64,000 bases of DNA from JAJRPT01 sp965661945 (GTDB taxonomy: Bacteria > Bacteroidota > Ignavibacteria > Kapaibacteriales > UBA2268). Each line of letters begins with the position of its first letter. Position 1 is the first letter of the stretch. The stretch is taken from NCBI GenBank assembly GCA_965661945.1, contig CBFIFP010000001.1, positions 372,001 to 436,000 of the forward strand. The letters run 5' to 3'. A program made the translations under genes and the position numbers. Positions 28,266 to 38,115 of the stretch are shown here, in pieces. Under the pieces are notes generated by a model. That model had not been told where the DNA came from. It did not search any database and was given only the letters and a program-made list of their open reading frames with translations.

Positions 28266-29861
28266 ATGACTTATAATGTAACTCCAAATAATTCAAGTTT
28301 AGACTATCTAAATATTAAAAATGCAAAGGTTCATTGGAATCTATCGCCAGAAGAATTGGCTGAAATTTCTATAACTAAAAATGCATCAGTGAAAGCTGAT
28401 AATGGTGCAATTTCTGTAAGTACTGGCGAATTCACGGGCCGCTCTCCACAAGATAGATTTATTGTAAGAGACTCTATAACAGAGGATGCTGTATGGTGGG
28501 GTAATGTAAATATTGAGTTCGCACCAGATAAGTTTGATAAACTATACGATAAAGTTGTAGCTTATCTTTCTGGTAAAGAAATATATGCTCGTGATGCTAG
28601 CGTTTGCTCTGACCCTAAATATAAAATGAATTTAAGAGTAATAACTGAATTGGCATGGTCAAATTTATTTTCTCATAATATGTTTTTAAGACCAAGTAAA
28701 GAAGAATTAGAGAATCCAAATCCAGAGTGGACAGTAGTTTGCGCTCCTGGTTTTATGGCAGACCCAGCTGTAGATGGCACAAGACAACATAACTTTGCTA
28801 TTTTAAACTTTACTAGAAAAATTGCTTTAGTTGGTGGAACTGGTTACACTGGAGAAATAAAAAAAGGTATTTTTTCTGCTCTTAATTTTATTCTGCCTCA
28901 TCAGAAGAATGTATTATCAATGCATTGCTCTGCAAATGTTGGAAAGAATAATGATACTGCTTTGTTTTTTGGGCTTTCAGGAACTGGAAAAACAACATTA
29001 TCTGCTGATCCTAATAGAAAATTAATTGGTGACGACGAGCATGGCTGGTCAGACGAAAATGTGTTTAATTTTGAGGGTGGATGTTACGCTAAAGTAATTG
29101 ATTTGACGGAAGAAAAAGAGCCAGATATTTTTCGTGCAATTCGCCCAGGTGCATTACTCGAGAATGTTGTTTTTAAAAATGGAAATGAGGTTGATTACGA
29201 AGATTCTTCAATTACTGAGAATACTAGAGTTTCTTATCCTCTTTATCATATTGATAATATTCAAGAGCCATCTATTGGACCTCAACCAAATAATATTTTC
29301 TTTTTAACTTGCGATGCTTATGGAGTTTTACCTCCTATAAGTAAATTAACACCAGGTCAGGCAGCATATCATTTTATTTCTGGATATACAGCAAAAGTTG
29401 CTGGAACTGAAGCTGGAATTACAGAGCCAAAAGTTGCTTTTTCTGCATGTTTTGGAGGACCTTTTATGCTTCTTCATCCAGGTGTTTACGCTGATATGCT
29501 AAGCAAAAAAATGAAAGATTCAAATGTAAGGGTATGGCTTGTTAATACTGGCTGGACTGGTGGAAGTTACGGAACTGGACACAGAATGAGTTTGAAGCAT
29601 ACAAGAGCAGTTATTACAGCGGCGATGAATGGTGAATTAGATGATGTAGAATATTACAGCTCTGATATTTTCAATTTACAAGTTCCAAAGACTTGTCCAA
29701 ACGTACCTTCAGAGATATTAGACCCTAAAAATACTTGGTCTGATAAAGAGAAATTTAAAGAAACTGCTGAGAAATTATCTAAGCAATTTAATGCAAACTT
29801 TGAGAAATTTGCAAAAGGTGTTACTGATGAGATTCTTGCTGGAGCTCCATCGGTTAAATGA
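28266..29861 (+). CDS. pckA: Phosphoenolpyruvate carboxykinase (ATP)
   Basis: Converts oxaloacetate and ATP to PEP and CO2, the entry step of gluconeogenesis. About 531 aa. The kinase-1a P-loop GLSGTGKTTLS starts near residue 236, with the metal/ATP site LIGDDEHGWSDENVFNFEGG after it; RKIALVGGTGYTGEIKKG and GRSPQDRFIV are substrate-binding stretches of the ATP-dependent class. An upstream in-frame TTG at 28251 would add five residues; the ATG at 28266 is preferred. Monocistronic, with terminators on both sides. Confidence 0.96.
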   Translation: MTYNVTPNNSSLDYLNIKNAKVHWNLSPEELAEISITKNASVKADNGAISVSTGEFTGRSPQDRFIVRDSITEDAVWWGNVNIEFAPDKFDKLYDKVVAYLSGKEIYARDASVCSDPKYKMNLRVITELAWSNLFSHNMFLRPSKEELENPNPEWTVVCAPGFMADPAVDGTRQHNFAILNFTRKIALVGGTGYTGEIKKGIFSALNFILPHQKNVLSMHCSANVGKNNDTALFFGLSGTGKTTLSADPNRKLIGDDEHGWSDENVFNFEGGCYAKVIDLTEEKEPDIFRAIRPGALLENVVFKNGNEVDYEDSSITENTRVSYPLYHIDNIQEPSIGPQPNNIFFLTCDAYGVLPPISKLTPGQAAYHFISGYTAKVAGTEAGITEPKVAFSACFGGPFMLLHPGVYADMLSKKMKDSNVRVWLVNTGWTGGSYGTGHRMSLKHTRAVITAAMNGELDDVEYYSSDIFNLQVPKTCPNVPSEILDPKNTWSDKEKFKETAEKLSKQFNANFEKFAKGVTDEILAGAPSVK

Positions 29862-29875
29862 TTTTAATTTTATTA

Positions 29876-29903
29876 AATAAGCCCGATAATTATTGGGCTT
29901 ATT
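29876..29903 (+). terminator. Hairpin after pckA
   Basis: Stem AATAAGCCC / GGGCTTATT around GATAATTATT. The downstream T run is weak (ATATATT), so termination may be partial. Confidence 0.7.
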
Positions 29904-29937
29904 ATATATTTACATAAAAATTAATTCGGAGAAATAA

Positions 29938-31137
29938 TTGGCTTTAGAATATATTCAACCCGCAAAAAGAACTGAAAATATCAGATATGCTATTCGTGAT
30001 ATTATAGTTTTAGCTGATGAAGTTGCAAAAACTGGCAAACAAATGTATTATTTAAACATTGGCGATCCAAATGTTTATGATTTTGAAACACCACCTAAAT
30101 TAGTTGAGATTGTTCATAAAGCAATGCTTGATAATAAAAATGGGTATTCGCCCTCTTCTGGTATTCCTATAGCTATTGATGCTATTAAGGAAGATGCTAA
30201 TAAAAAAGGGATTTGTAGTATTATTGATGTTTTTATTACAACCGGAGCGGCAGAGGCAATTGAGGTTTCTTTAACAGCACTTTTGAATCCTGGTGAGAAC
30301 TTTTTAATGCCTTCACCTGGGTATCCATTATACACTGCTATTCAAGCAAAATTAGAATGTAAACCAAACCCTTATTATTTGGATGAGGAAAATGGTTGGC
30401 AACCTGATGTTGAAGATATTAGAAAAAAAGTTAATGCTAAAACTAAAGCGATTGTATTGATTAACCCAAATAATCCTACTGGTTCTATTACATCAAAAGA
30501 AATTCTAGAGCAAATTGTAGAAATTGCTGTTGAAAATAATCTAGTGATTATTGCTGACGAGATTTATGATAAATTGATTTTTGAAGGTAATGAAATGATA
30601 TCAATTGCTTCAATTAATCCAGAAGCTAACTGTATTACTTTCTCTGGACTATCTAAAAACTTTATGGCTCCTGGTTGGAGAATTGGTTGGGGAATAGTTT
30701 CAGGTAAAGTAAGATTTATGCGAGATTATGTAGAGGCAATTAATAGAATTTTAAGAGCAAGAGTTTCAGCTAATCATCCTATTCAGTATGCAATTCCTGA
30801 GGCACTACTTGGTGATAATTCACATATTGAACGCGCGATAAAGACTCTTCAAAGACGTTCGAAGTTAGTTGCTGATAAAGTAGCAATGATTGATGGTATT
30901 GACCTTGTGCAGCCCGAAGGCGCTTTTTATGCTTTTCCTCGAATTGAGGTAGAAGATGATTGGGATTTTTGCAAAAAATTACTTGTGGAAACGGGTGTTA
31001 TAGTAGTTCCAGGAGATGGATTTGGTCAAAAACCTAACACAAAGCACTTTAGAATTGTAATATGTCCAACGGAAGATGTTCTCTCGAATGCTTTTGATTT
31101 GATTGGTGAGTATTATAAATTTTATAAGGAAAAATAA
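29938..31137 (+). CDS. Class I PLP-dependent aminotransferase, alanine-aminotransferase-like
   Basis: A 399-residue fold-type I aminotransferase. The PLP lysine is Lys240 in FSGLSKNFMAPGWRIGW; NPNNPTGS and IIADEIYDKL are the other cofactor motifs. The N-terminus (ENIRYAIRDIIVLADEV, LNIGDPNVYDF) resembles archaeal and bacterial alanine aminotransferases more than DapL, although dapB follows. The start is TTG at 29938, supported by CGGAGAAATAA just before it. The stop overlaps the dapB ATG by one base. Confidence 0.88.
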   Translation: MALEYIQPAKRTENIRYAIRDIIVLADEVAKTGKQMYYLNIGDPNVYDFETPPKLVEIVHKAMLDNKNGYSPSSGIPIAIDAIKEDANKKGICSIIDVFITTGAAEAIEVSLTALLNPGENFLMPSPGYPLYTAIQAKLECKPNPYYLDEENGWQPDVEDIRKKVNAKTKAIVLINPNNPTGSITSKEILEQIVEIAVENNLVIIADEIYDKLIFEGNEMISIASINPEANCITFSGLSKNFMAPGWRIGWGIVSGKVRFMRDYVEAINRILRARVSANHPIQYAIPEALLGDNSHIERAIKTLQRRSKLVADKVAMIDGIDLVQPEGAFYAFPRIEVEDDWDFCKKLLVETGVIVVPGDGFGQKPNTKHFRIVICPTEDVLSNAFDLIGEYYKFYKEK

Positions 31138-31868
31138 TGGCGATTGCAATTGTTGGTTATGGAAGAATGGGACAGGAGATTGAAGCAACTGCTAATGAAC
31201 AAGGCGTAAAAATAAATTCAATTTTTGATGTAAAAAATAAATTAACTAAAGATAGTGATTTCAATTTTAATACTGCTATTGAGTTTACAGAGCCAAGTGC
31301 TGTGTTAGAAAATATTAAAATTCTTGCAGAACAAGGTAAAAACATTGTAACTGGTACTACAGGATGGTATGGAAAAATTGATGAAGTAAAGCAGATTGTA
31401 AAACATAATAAAATTGGTTTTGTTTGGGGTTCAAACTTCTCAGTGGGTGTTAATTTATTTTTCAAAATTATCGAAAATTCGGCTGCTATTTTTGATTCAT
31501 TCGATGATTTTGATGTTATGTTGCACGAAATGCATCACAAAAGAAAATTAGATAGCCCTTCTGGAACTGCTTTGAAATTAGCTACTTTAGTAACTGAAAA
31601 TATGCGTAGAAAAAACAATATTGTAACTGATAAAATTGATAGAGAAATACAACCCGAAGAGTTGCACGTAAGTTCAACCCGTGGTGGTGACATATTTGGC
31701 AAGCACTCAGTATTTTTTGATTCAGTTTCTGATGAAATTATACTTACTCATAATGCAAAAAATCGCAAGGGATTTGCAAAAGGCGCAGTTTTATCGTCTA
31801 AATGGTTATATAATAGAAAAGGTTTTTATGAATTTAGAGAAGTAATAGAAGATATAGTTCAAATTTAA
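31137..31868 (+). CDS. dapB: 4-hydroxy-tetrahydrodipicolinate reductase
   Basis: NAD(P)H-dependent step of lysine and meso-diaminopimelate synthesis. The 243-residue protein has the nucleotide motif VGYGRMGQEI, TGTTGWYG and the catalytic signature EMHHKRKLDSPSGTA with His133. It is slightly shorter than E. coli DapB (273) and typical of the Bacteroidota form. Coupled to the aminotransferase gene upstream. Confidence 0.95.
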   Translation: MAIAIVGYGRMGQEIEATANEQGVKINSIFDVKNKLTKDSDFNFNTAIEFTEPSAVLENIKILAEQGKNIVTGTTGWYGKIDEVKQIVKHNKIGFVWGSNFSVGVNLFFKIIENSAAIFDSFDDFDVMLHEMHHKRKLDSPSGTALKLATLVTENMRRKNNIVTDKIDREIQPEELHVSSTRGGDIFGKHSVFFDSVSDEIILTHNAKNRKGFAKGAVLSSKWLYNRKGFYEFREVIEDIVQI

Positions 31869-31869
31869 T

Positions 31870-31894
31870 TCTTTATTTTAAAAAAAAATAAAGA
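31870..31894 (+). terminator. A/T-rich hairpin after dapB
   Basis: Ten-base inverted repeat TCTTTATTTT / AAAATAAAGA with a loop of five A. No T run follows, so it is a weak terminator candidate. Confidence 0.35.
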
Positions 31895-31962
31895 TGTAAC
31901 AACGTATTAAATTATTTTAAGATAAAAGGAAATCTATTGAGTATATTTTAAAAACTATTTCA

Positions 31963-31970
31963 TATTTTTG
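31963..31970 (+). promoter_or_regulatory. Bacteroidota-type promoter for the receiver-kinase operon
   Basis: TATTTTTG fits TAnnTTTG, with a TTG at 31937-31939 as a possible -33 element (spacing 23, slightly long). The start codon follows at 31989, with AGAAAGGAAAA as ribosome-binding site. Confidence 0.45.
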
Positions 31971-31988
31971 TTTTTTTAGAAAGGAAAA

Positions 31989-33074
31989 ATGAAAAAAATA
32001 TTAATTATTGATGATGATGATACTATAAGAGAAAGCATAAAAGAATATTTTCAACTTGAAAATTATGAGATTAATACAGCTGAAAATGGTTTGGAAGGTA
32101 TCGATAAAGCAAATGATACTCTATATGATTTTATAATTTGTGATATAGATATGCCTAAACTAAATGGTTATGAAGTTGTAAGGCATATAAAAAATGATGA
32201 CAGGTATTTAACTGTTCCGTTTATTTTTCTATCAGCAAAGAACAAAGAACATCAAATTATTAAAAGTTTAAAATTAGGTGCTGATGATTACGTTACAAAA
32301 CCATTTGATTTTCCTAATTTACTTGAGGTTGTTAGATTAAAACTAGAAAAAAAAGAAAAGTTAGAAAAACTAATCGAAGATAGATTGGTTTCATTTAAGT
32401 CAAATATAGCATTTTCATTACCTCACGAGTTCCTAACTCCTATTAATGGTATTATAGGTCCTATTACTATGTTGACTGATATAGATTTAAAATTAGAAAA
32501 TGACGAAATTGAAGAAATGCATAATGTTATTTTTAATTCGGCTTACAGATTAAAAAGAACGGTCGAAAATTTTCTAATTTATAATGAGTTAAATATAATG
32601 ACTTTAGAGGATACTAATTTTGAGGTAATCGATGTAAGCGAAGTTATAAATAAAGTTTATCTTGATTGTTGCAATGATACTAGTAGAGATAAAGATTTCA
32701 AATTTGATTCTGATTTTACTAATATTAAGTTTAGTATTAAGTTTTTGAAAATATTAATAAATGAAGTCATTAGTAATGCAATAAAATTTTCAAATTTAGG
32801 AGATGATATTAAAATTGATGCAAATACGGTTAATAATACCTATGTGATTTCTGTAACTGATAATGGAAGAGGTTTTAAACCAGAGATATTAGATAAAATT
32901 GGAGCCTTTATTCAGTTTGACAGGAATTATTATGAGCAACTGGGAATTGGGTTAGGTTTTGGTATAATTAAAAAAATTGTAGATTTATTTGGATTAGATT
33001 TAAAAATAGAATCAGAATATAAAAAATTTACAAAAGTTGAAATTACTTTTCCAGATAAATATTTAATAAGCTAA
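31989..33074 (+). CDS. Receiver-domain histidine kinase
   Basis: A 361-residue soluble hybrid with the receiver first: phospho-acceptor Asp52 (CDIDMP), acidic pocket DDDD at 8-11 and Lys104 (VTKPF). A linker leads to a DHp domain with His146 (LPHEFLTPINGI) and an HATPase domain with N-box Asn263 (NEVISNAIKFS), G1 (VTDNGRGF) and G2 (GIGLGFGI). His-to-Asn spacing is 117, normal for an active kinase. The receiver-kinase order suggests a relay component taking phosphate from another kinase. First gene of a long operon. Confidence 0.92.
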   Translation: MKKILIIDDDDTIRESIKEYFQLENYEINTAENGLEGIDKANDTLYDFIICDIDMPKLNGYEVVRHIKNDDRYLTVPFIFLSAKNKEHQIIKSLKLGADDYVTKPFDFPNLLEVVRLKLEKKEKLEKLIEDRLVSFKSNIAFSLPHEFLTPINGIIGPITMLTDIDLKLENDEIEEMHNVIFNSAYRLKRTVENFLIYNELNIMTLEDTNFEVIDVSEVINKVYLDCCNDTSRDKDFKFDSDFTNIKFSIKFLKILINEVISNAIKFSNLGDDIKIDANTVNNTYVISVTDNGRGFKPEILDKIGAFIQFDRNYYEQLGIGLGFGIIKKIVDLFGLDLKIESEYKKFTKVEITFPDKYLIS

Positions 33075-33077
33075 AAT

Positions 33078-34073
33078 ATGAATATATCAATAACAGGTGC
33101 TACTGGATTTATTGGAAGTCACATTACTAATGAACTTGTTAAACAAGGGCATAGTATCAATGTACTTGTAAGGCATAATAGCTCTTTAAAAAATATTGAT
33201 AACCTTAAATCTGAAAAGAAAATTAAAGTTTTTGAAGTGAATTATGATGATCTTGAAAGTATTAAAAAAGCAACATTAGATTGCGAAATTATTATTCATT
33301 GTGCTGGTTTGTTATTTGGAAAAAACTATAATGATTTACGAAAAGCAAATGTTAACTCAACTGTAAATTTAATAGAATCTATTAAAGATAATTCGAATTT
33401 TAAGCAATTTATATACATAAGTAGTTTAACGGTAGCTGGTCCTTCGGCTTCTTTAGATTTAGTTAAAAAAGAGAATGACCATAAGAATCCTATTACTAAT
33501 TATGGAAGGTCAAAAGCAGAAGCAGAGGATTTTATAATTAGTCAGAGGGAATGGTTAAACTATACTATTATGAGATTGCCTGCTGTTTATGGACCTAGAG
33601 ATACTGCTATCTATTCATTATTTAAATTAGCAAAACAAGGTGTAGCTTCTTTAATTGGATTTAAAACTAAATATTTATCTCTTATTCATTCTAAAGACGT
33701 TGTTAATGGTGTTGTTCTTAGTTTGAATAATAAAATTGCTTTTAAGAAATTATATTTTCTTAGTTCAGATGAATTTTATTCATGGGAAGAAGTAATGGAC
33801 ATGCTTAAAAAAGGGTTTGGTAAGAAGCGATTGCTAAAACTTAGACTTCCCCACTCTGTTGTATTTGTAATTGCTTTTATTAACTCCTATGCTTCAAAAT
33901 TACTCGGACTTACACCTATTTTTGACTTAGATAAGGCTAAAGATTTTACACAAAAGTATTGGATTTGTTCCAATAAACTAATTAAACAAGATTTGGGATT
34001 TGAGCAATTAGTTTCGTTGGAGGTTGGCATTTTTGATACAATAAAATGGTACAAAGAAAATAAATGGCTTTGA
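33078..34073 (+). CDS. NAD-dependent epimerase/dehydratase (extended SDR)
   Basis: A 331-residue extended short-chain dehydrogenase. The cofactor motif is TGATGFIGSH at 5-14 and the catalytic YxxxK is YGRSK (about residue 144), with ISSLTVAGPSA as the Ser-bearing strand. The family works on nucleotide sugars, sterols or similar; the substrate is unknown. The C-terminal part has a hydrophobic segment (VVFVIAFINSYASKLLGL) as in membrane-associated 3-beta-HSD-like members. It overlaps the next gene by 10 bp. Confidence 0.87.
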   Translation: MNISITGATGFIGSHITNELVKQGHSINVLVRHNSSLKNIDNLKSEKKIKVFEVNYDDLESIKKATLDCEIIIHCAGLLFGKNYNDLRKANVNSTVNLIESIKDNSNFKQFIYISSLTVAGPSASLDLVKKENDHKNPITNYGRSKAEAEDFIISQREWLNYTIMRLPAVYGPRDTAIYSLFKLAKQGVASLIGFKTKYLSLIHSKDVVNGVVLSLNNKIAFKKLYFLSSDEFYSWEEVMDMLKKGFGKKRLLKLRLPHSVVFVIAFINSYASKLLGLTPIFDLDKAKDFTQKYWICSNKLIKQDLGFEQLVSLEVGIFDTIKWYKENKWL

Positions 34074-36271
34074 GGTTAACAAAAACATATATAAGTATTT
34101 ACTTAATTATAATTATTCTTTTTATTTTATTAATATCTATATTTCAATCTACATTTTTTGATTTTTATAATGAAAATGAAGAATTAGAAAGTAACGATAT
34201 AGTTGGCGATATTGAAGTTTTTAGAAACAAGTTTGGATTTGCTAAGGTAAAAACAAATAGTATTGAAGATTATTACTTTGCAGTAGGTTTTATTCAGTCT
34301 TATGATAGATTTTTGCAATTAGAACTACTTAGAAAACTTGCTAAGGGCGAATTGTCTTCTTTTTTACAAGAAAACCATTTTGAATTAGATAAAATAATAA
34401 GAGATATAGATTTAAAAAAAAGAGCTGAATATAATTATAAATTAAATTTAAACTCACCTTTTATAGAATATTTAAACAATTACGTTTCAGGTATAAATTT
34501 CTTTATTTCTAATTATAACAATAAATTACCACTTGAGTTTGGATTAATAAATTATAATATTAAAAAATTTACTGTAAAGGATATATTCCTTATAGAAGAA
34601 ATTTATAATTTAATGTATGACAATAATTTAAAGTTAAATTTATTTGGTTTAATCTCCTCAATAAAATTAGGAATAAATAAAAGTAAAAATCTTTTCAATC
34701 ATCTAGGTATTACATTAGATGAAGGCATGTTAAAAACAATATCTTCAAGGAAATACACTTATGGAGAACTTAACTATTTGATAGATATTTATAAGTATAT
34801 AAATTTGATCAATTATGGTATTCCTCTCAATTTTGATTCACCATATTTTATAAAATCAAATAATTCTATTCTTTTTTCATACAATCATTACTCAAAAACA
34901 TTTATGAATTTCTCGCCTTATTACACTGAATTCCTTGTTGGAAATGATACGCTATCTGGACTTTATAAGATTGGTTCTCCATTTCCTAATGTAATGCGAA
35001 AGAATGAGTTGATTTTTTCTGAATTAAACCAAAATTTAAAATCAAATTATCTTACTTTGTTTGATATATCAAATAATAAACTAAATTATTCTTTAGTAGG
35101 TGATAGTACTTTAAATGAATTTGAGATTGGAATTGATACTATTGCTTTGAATGATAATACTAGTAAATTAAAGTATTTTTATAATACCAAAAATAATAAT
35201 AAGGTTATAAATCATTCTCAAGAAGATTTATCTATTGGACTTGCAATAGGTACTTATAATTTAGATTTAAATAATAAGTTTGAATATTTACATAATTTAC
35301 TGTTTTTTAATAAAATTGATACATATCATGGTTCTAATCTATCATATATTTATTTGAAAGATAGTTTGAAATTTAAAATGAACTTAGGTAAGTATTTAAA
35401 TAAAATTGATACGCTTAATATATTTAGTCAAGATATTTTAGAAATTAATGATAAAAAAGAAATCCAAAATTTATTTTTTCATGAGTACAAGCTTTACTCT
35501 CCTTATAATGAGCGATTAAAAGAACTTTTGAGTGATGACCATAAGTTTAATTTAACTGATATAAGACTAATTAATAATGATAACAAGAATAGGTTAGCAG
35601 AGGTTTATTTAGGTGCCGTGCTTAAATCTATAAATTTTGATAAAAATAATGATAAAGAAGTTGAAATTTATAAAAGTCTCAAGAATTGGGATTTTATAGA
35701 AGAGCAAAACCGATTAGAATCTTTCTTTTTTGAACAGTTTTTATTAAATATAATTGAAGAATTTATGGTGAAGTATTATGATATTGAGCTAAAAGACTTT
35801 ATACTTGATACTCCTTATCTGAAATTAGTTATGATTAAAAATATTTTTGAGCTAACTAAAGATGAAGTTACTGATTCTATTATATCAACTTCCTGGCAAA
35901 AAACTTTAGAACTTATTGACTATAAAAACGGAGAGTTTTTATTTAATAAAGATATTAATAAAATAAATCATATTCTTACTTATTTCAATAAAAAAGATTT
36001 AATTAACTTACCTTTAGAAAATTATAAAGGAAGTGAGAATAGTATTAATTTTTTTCATAATTTTGTAAATTATTTAATAACAAATAATTCTTCAATTATT
36101 TTTAAATTGAATGAAAATAAAAATTATGTTATTCAAAATTCTGGTCAATCTGGTAGAATAGAAAGTGAATGGAATAAGAATCTATTTAAAATATGGACTA
36201 CTGGTGGACTTGTTGAAAGCAACTTGAATTATGATAAGATGAATAAAATTATACATATAAAGAAAAAATGA
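34064..36271 (+). CDS. Divergent penicillin-acylase family protein, active site degenerate
   Basis: A 735-residue protein with an N-terminal membrane anchor (IYLIIIILFILLISIF). Penicillin amidase (Ntn-hydrolase) family marks are IEDYYFAVGFIQSYDRFLQL with LRKLAKGELSSFL near the N-terminus, and GQSGRIESEWNKNLFKIWTTGG at the C-terminus (shown here by its two halves GQSGR and FKIWTTGG). In active enzymes a Gly-Ser-Asn-Asn-Trp motif holds the autocatalytically freed nucleophile; at the matching place (about residue 262) this protein reads DSPYFIKS. A Ser is present but its context and the following DPHL loop are lost, so catalysis and self-cleavage are doubtful. It overlaps the next gene by ATGA. 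Confidence 0.75.
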   Translation: MALRLTKTYISIYLIIIILFILLISIFQSTFFDFYNENEELESNDIVGDIEVFRNKFGFAKVKTNSIEDYYFAVGFIQSYDRFLQLELLRKLAKGELSSFLQENHFELDKIIRDIDLKKRAEYNYKLNLNSPFIEYLNNYVSGINFFISNYNNKLPLEFGLINYNIKKFTVKDIFLIEEIYNLMYDNNLKLNLFGLISSIKLGINKSKNLFNHLGITLDEGMLKTISSRKYTYGELNYLIDIYKYINLINYGIPLNFDSPYFIKSNNSILFSYNHYSKTFMNFSPYYTEFLVGNDTLSGLYKIGSPFPNVMRKNELIFSELNQNLKSNYLTLFDISNNKLNYSLVGDSTLNEFEIGIDTIALNDNTSKLKYFYNTKNNNKVINHSQEDLSIGLAIGTYNLDLNNKFEYLHNLLFFNKIDTYHGSNLSYIYLKDSLKFKMNLGKYLNKIDTLNIFSQDILEINDKKEIQNLFFHEYKLYSPYNERLKELLSDDHKFNLTDIRLINNDNKNRLAEVYLGAVLKSINFDKNNDKEVEIYKSLKNWDFIEEQNRLESFFFEQFLLNIIEEFMVKYYDIELKDFILDTPYLKLVMIKNIFELTKDEVTDSIISTSWQKTLELIDYKNGEFLFNKDINKINHILTYFNKKDLINLPLENYKGSENSINFFHNFVNYLITNNSSIIFKLNENKNYVIQNSGQSGRIESEWNKNLFKIWTTGGLVESNLNYDKMNKIIHIKKK

Positions 36272-38115
36272 AAATTAAGTTTGAAGAACGATTAAAAAAA
36301 GGTCCAGTTTTATTTGATGGCGGTTTAGGAACCGAAATCTACAATAAAGGGGTTTTTATTAATCAATGTTATGAAGAACTTAATTTATCAAATCCTAATT
36401 TGATTAAACAAATTCATCAAGAATATAAAAAAGCCGGTGCTGATGTTCTTTCTACAAATACTTTTGGAGCTGGGTATTTTAAATTAGAAAAATATAATCT
36501 TCATCATCAAATAGTAGAAATAAACAAAAGTGCTGTAAGATTAGCAAAAGAAGTTGCAGGTGATGATATTTATGTTGCCGGGTCTATTGGTCCTATTCAA
36601 GTACAGATTGAACCACTTGGAAAAATGTCCCGAGAAGAAGCAAAGGATTATTTTAAGATGCAACTCTTACCTTTAATTGAGGAAGGTGTTGATTTAATAA
36701 TATTTGAGACATTTTTATATTATGAAATATTAAAAATTGCTGTAGAAGCAGCAAAAGAATTATGTGATTTACCAATCATAGCACAACTTACAATAGATGA
36801 CGATGGCTCCACACTAACTGGCGCACCAATAGATGTTACAATTTCAGAATTAGAAGAATTAGGAGTTCTTGCTTTTGGTGTAAATTGTACTGTAGGACCT
36901 CAATCAATGCTTGCATGGCTAGAGGAAGCTAGAAAATTTACTGATAAATATATATCTATAGCTCCAAATGCTGGAAAACCAAAAAATATAGAAGGTAGAA
37001 ATATTTATCTTACATCTCCTGAGTATATGGGTGAATATGCAAAGCATTTTGTTCAATTTGGTGCAAATATAATTGGTGGTTGTTGTGGTACTACTCCTAA
37101 GCACATTGAAAGAATGAGGAGTATGATTGATGCTATCAAACCGGAAGTAAAGAGAAAAAAATACAAAATACAAGATGATAATTTTAAGAAATCCTTAGAT
37201 TTGGTTCCTTTGGAAAATAAGTCAAAAATTGGATATAAATTAGCTAATAAAAAGTTTATTACCTTTGTAGAACTTCTTGCACCTCGAGGGGTTATAGCTG
37301 ATTCAGAATTAGAAAAGTCTAAAGAAATGTATTATTACGGAATAGATGCGATTAATATTCCTGATGGACCTAGGGCAAGTGCTAGAATGTCTGCTGGAGC
37401 TTTAGCTTTACAAATTCAAAATAAAATCGGCATAGATACTATACTTCATTTTGTTTGTAGGGATAGAAATGTAATTGGTATGCAATCTGACCTTATGGGT
37501 TATTATGCTCTTGGCTTAAAAAATATATTAGCAATAACCGGCGACCCTCCAAAACTTGGAAATTACCCTGATGCAACAGCTGTTTTTGATGTAGATGCTA
37601 TTGGGCTTGTAAATGTTATAAATCGTTTGAACCATGGTCAAGATATTGCAGGTAATCCTATCGGTAATTCAACAGCTTACACTATTGGTGTAGGGGCTGA
37701 CCCTGGTGCTATAGATTTAGAGAATGAAATAAAAAGATTAGAGTGGAAAATTAATGCGGGTGCTGAGTATATTGTTACACAACCTATATTCGACTTAAAC
37801 GTCTTTAATACTTTTATGGACAGAATTTCTTATTTAAATACTCCTGTGATAGCAGGTTTGTGGCCTCTTGTATCAATTCGTAACGCAGAATTTATGAATA
37901 ATGAGGTTCCTGGTGTAAATGTTCCTGCTAATATTGTAGAAAGAATGCGTAAGTATGAGGGAAAGAAAGAAGAGGGTATTAATCAAGGCATAGAAATTGC
38001 TGTTGAATTATTAGACAGTATTTTCAGTAGGATACAAGGAGTTCAAATATCAGCTCCATTTGGAAGAGTTGACTCTGTCAAATCTATTTTAAATTTATCT
38101 GGAATAAAATTATGA
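36268..38115 (+). CDS. Bifunctional homocysteine S-methyltransferase / methylenetetrahydrofolate reductase
   Basis: A 615-residue fusion. The N-terminal half is a homocysteine methyltransferase with zinc ligands Cys207 (GVNCTVGP) and Cys272-Cys273 (GGCCGTTPKH). The C-terminal half (from about 315) is a flavin-dependent MetF domain (NILAITGDPPKLG, EYIVTQPIFD). Together they could supply the methyl group and methylate homocysteine to methionine, as proposed for YitJ-type fusions. It is coupled by ATGA overlaps to genes on both sides that have no evident metabolic link. Confidence 0.94.
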   Translation: MKIKFEERLKKGPVLFDGGLGTEIYNKGVFINQCYEELNLSNPNLIKQIHQEYKKAGADVLSTNTFGAGYFKLEKYNLHHQIVEINKSAVRLAKEVAGDDIYVAGSIGPIQVQIEPLGKMSREEAKDYFKMQLLPLIEEGVDLIIFETFLYYEILKIAVEAAKELCDLPIIAQLTIDDDGSTLTGAPIDVTISELEELGVLAFGVNCTVGPQSMLAWLEEARKFTDKYISIAPNAGKPKNIEGRNIYLTSPEYMGEYAKHFVQFGANIIGGCCGTTPKHIERMRSMIDAIKPEVKRKKYKIQDDNFKKSLDLVPLENKSKIGYKLANKKFITFVELLAPRGVIADSELEKSKEMYYYGIDAINIPDGPRASARMSAGALALQIQNKIGIDTILHFVCRDRNVIGMQSDLMGYYALGLKNILAITGDPPKLGNYPDATAVFDVDAIGLVNVINRLNHGQDIAGNPIGNSTAYTIGVGADPGAIDLENEIKRLEWKINAGAEYIVTQPIFDLNVFNTFMDRISYLNTPVIAGLWPLVSIRNAEFMNNEVPGVNVPANIVERMRKYEGKKEEGINQGIEIAVELLDSIFSRIQGVQISAPFGRVDSVKSILNLSGIKL

